Shown piece after piece: positions 4,190 through 5,563 of a stretch of 5,563 nucleotides of DNA. A program made the position numbers and the translations under genes. Under the pieces are notes generated by a model. The model did no database searches and was not told the origin of the DNA. It was given only the letters and a program-made list of their open reading frames with translations. The stretch lies in assembly GCA_019322385.1 (NCBI GenBank), contig JAHWIS010000069.1:1-5563 (forward strand), given 5' to 3'. Numbering within the stretch: the stretch's first letter is position 1; each line of letters opens with the position of its first letter. This stretch comes from Candidatus Woesearchaeota archaeon. Its GTDB lineage: Archaea > Nanobdellota > Nanobdellia > Woesearchaeales > UBA11576.

Positions 4190-5563
4190 ATGGTGAAAAA
4201 ACTAAAGACAGACAATCTTATCCAGCTCAAGCAAAAGCCAGATGATGAGCAGCTTATTCTGAATACTCTGAGCCCGCTTGTAAAAGACTGGTTCTTCTCG
4301 CGTTTCAAGAAACTCTCGCTACCACAACTCTTTGGAGTGTATGACATCCACTGCAGGCAGAACATACTTGTCTCTGCTCCAACCGGCGCTACAAAGACGC
4401 TCACAGGATTTCTCTCAATAATAAACAGCCTTGCAGACCTTGCAGAAAAAAAGCAATTAGAAGACAGGGTATACTGTGTCTATATCTCACCGCTGAAGGC
4501 GCTCAATTATGACATCCAGCATAACCTCAAGACACCTTTGAAAGAGATAGAGGAGCTTGCAGAAAAGAAGCTTGGCATAAGGGTCGGTGTCCGCACAGGA
4601 GACACGCCGCCAAAAGAGAGGACAAAGATGATGAAGAACCCGCCTCACATCCTGATAACAACTCCAGAATCATTGGCAATCCTTCTCCAGTCAGTCAACT
4701 TCCGCAATCACCTGAAGAATGTGGAGTGGGCGATCATCGATGAGATACATGCATTGGCAGAGAACAAGCGTGGGGTCCATCTGTCGCTCAGCATGGAGAT
4801 GCTCCAGAGGATCTCGCCAGGCATGTGCCGGGTCGGCCTCTCTGCAACGATTGCGCCTCTGGAAGATGTTGCGCAGTTCCTTGTCGGGACAGGCAGGCCT
4901 TGCAGGGTGGTTGATGTTCAGTTCATCAAGCAGCTTGACATGAAAGTGATATCGCCAGTACCTAACCTTGTCGACACGACCCATGACCGCATGCACAAGC
5001 GCATGTATGATCTTATCGACGAGCTCATACAGCAGCACAAGACAACCTTGATATTCACGAACACAAGGGCAGCGACTGAACGTGTCGTGCATCATCTCAA
5101 AGAAAGCTTCCCAAAGAACTACACAGATGTCATCACTGTTGCAGATGACCAGGATTTCAAGGCAAAGCTTGCCACGAATGGACATGGCAATATAGATATA
5201 GACAAGGAGAACGGCAATGGTGATAAAAAAGAAGAAGTGCCAAACATCCTCGACGAGAGAGAATACAAGAGCGTCACAGGAATCGGGGCGCATCATGGTT
5301 CGCTCTCAAAGACGCACCGTCACAGAATAGAGGACGGTCTGAGAAAAGGCCTTCTAAAGTGCGTTGTCTGCTCAACAAGCCTTGAGCTCGGCATCGACAT
5401 CGGATACATAGATCTTGTGATACTTCTCGGCTCACCAAAATCTGTTGCCCGCGCACTCCAGCGTGTCGGCAGGTCAGGCCACCAGCTGCACGCAACAACA
5501 AAAGGCCGCATCCTGGTGCTGGACCGCGACGATCTCGTCGAGTGTTCTGTCCTTCTCAAGAGC
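4190..5563 (+). CDS. lhr: Lhr-type SF2 helicase, N-terminal part (runs off the window)
   Basis: Lhr proteins are ATP-dependent 3'-5' helicases that unwind DNA and DNA:RNA hybrids in repair or RNA metabolism. The window holds 458 uninterrupted codons with no stop, about half of a usual Lhr core of roughly 850-900 residues; the winged-helix and Lhr-specific C-terminal domains lie beyond the edge. RecA domain 1 has motif I SAPTGATKT (62-70, Lys69), Ia YISPLKALN (98-106), Ib TTPESL (157-162), II DEIH (184-187) in the Lhr hallmark DEIHALAENKRG, and III SAT (218-220). RecA domain 2 has IV TTLIFTNTRAA, HHGSLS (368-373), V STSLELGIDIG (395-405) and VI QRVGRSGH (424-431). The second Gly of Walker A is Thr68, and a polar acidic stretch fills about 311-362. 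ATG 4190 fits the TATA spacing. The gene diverges from the kinase. Confidence 0.96.
   Translation, partial: MVKKLKTDNLIQLKQKPDDEQLILNTLSPLVKDWFFSRFKKLSLPQLFGVYDIHCRQNILVSAPTGATKTLTGFLSIINSLADLAEKKQLEDRVYCVYISPLKALNYDIQHNLKTPLKEIEELAEKKLGIRVGVRTGDTPPKERTKMMKNPPHILITTPESLAILLQSVNFRNHLKNVEWAIIDEIHALAENKRGVHLSLSMEMLQRISPGMCRVGLSATIAPLEDVAQFLVGTGRPCRVVDVQFIKQLDMKVISPVPNLVDTTHDRMHKRMYDLIDELIQQHKTTLIFTNTRAATERVVHHLKESFPKNYTDVITVADDQDFKAKLATNGHGNIDIDKENGNGDKKEEVPNILDEREYKSVTGIGAHHGSLSKTHRHRIEDGLRKGLLKCVVCSTSLELGIDIGYIDLVILLGSPKSVARALQRVGRSGHQLHATTKGRILVLDRDDLVECSVLLKS

Noticed and set aside
4691..5296. 201-residue minus-strand open frame with hydrophobic stretches
   Set aside because: Entirely antisense to the Lhr helicase, whose motifs II to V are encoded here; the apparent hydrophobic segment is a reverse-complement artefact.
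1..5563. CRISPR array, insertion sequence, toxin-antitoxin or defence cassette
   Set aside because: No spaced direct repeats, transposase motifs, terminal inverted repeats or paired small genes were seen; apart from an unidentified C-terminal fragment the recognised genes are translation, RNA, kinase and helicase functions.

Overview
The window looks archaeal. It encodes eukaryote/archaea-type ribosomal proteins (S19e, L39e, L31e), the archaeal/eukaryotic pseudouridine synthase Cbf5 and an Lhr-type SF2 helicase. It also has TATA-box promoters close to TTTAWATA and GGTG/GGAGG ribosome binding sites. Base composition is moderate (roughly 40-50% G+C by eye). A CspA-like cold-shock protein, long charged tails on ribosomal proteins and a reshuffled ribosomal operon would suit a small-genome (DPANN-like) or other uncultivated lineage. 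That placement is inference only, because no 16S gene or other decisive marker is present.

Layout: (1) At 1-159 (+) lies the last 52 codons of an unidentified gene. (2) At 183-2476 (-) a tight operon reads S19e, L39e, L31e, Cbf5. The L39e gene is only 57 codons plus stop and is easy to miss. The operon has its own TATA box near 2570 and a leader of about 70 nt with two small hairpins and a strong AGGTGA ribosome binding site. (3) At 2669-2860 (-) is a cold-shock-domain gene whose true start is set by a GGAGG site. It has a TATA box near 2976, which implies a long leader. (4) At 3003-4010 (-) is a Hanks-type protein kinase with several departures from the canonical C-lobe. (5) From 4190 to the window end (+), divergent from the kinase, is the N-terminal 458 residues of an Lhr helicase covering both RecA-like domains; it is open at the window edge.

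Functionally the middle is translation-centred: two small-genome-style ribosomal protein genes with tails, L39e at the peptide exit tunnel, and the catalytic subunit of the H/ACA RNP that modifies rRNA. The cold-shock protein is a likely RNA chaperone. The kinase and helicase share a 179-bp divergent promoter region, and both appear to be leaderless or nearly so.

No defence system, CRISPR array, insertion sequence or complete RNA gene is visible. The least expected item is a short stretch just upstream of the ribosomal operon promoter (2580-2599, minus strand) that matches the 5' acceptor/D-loop part of a tRNA and then stops matching, possibly a tRNA relic.
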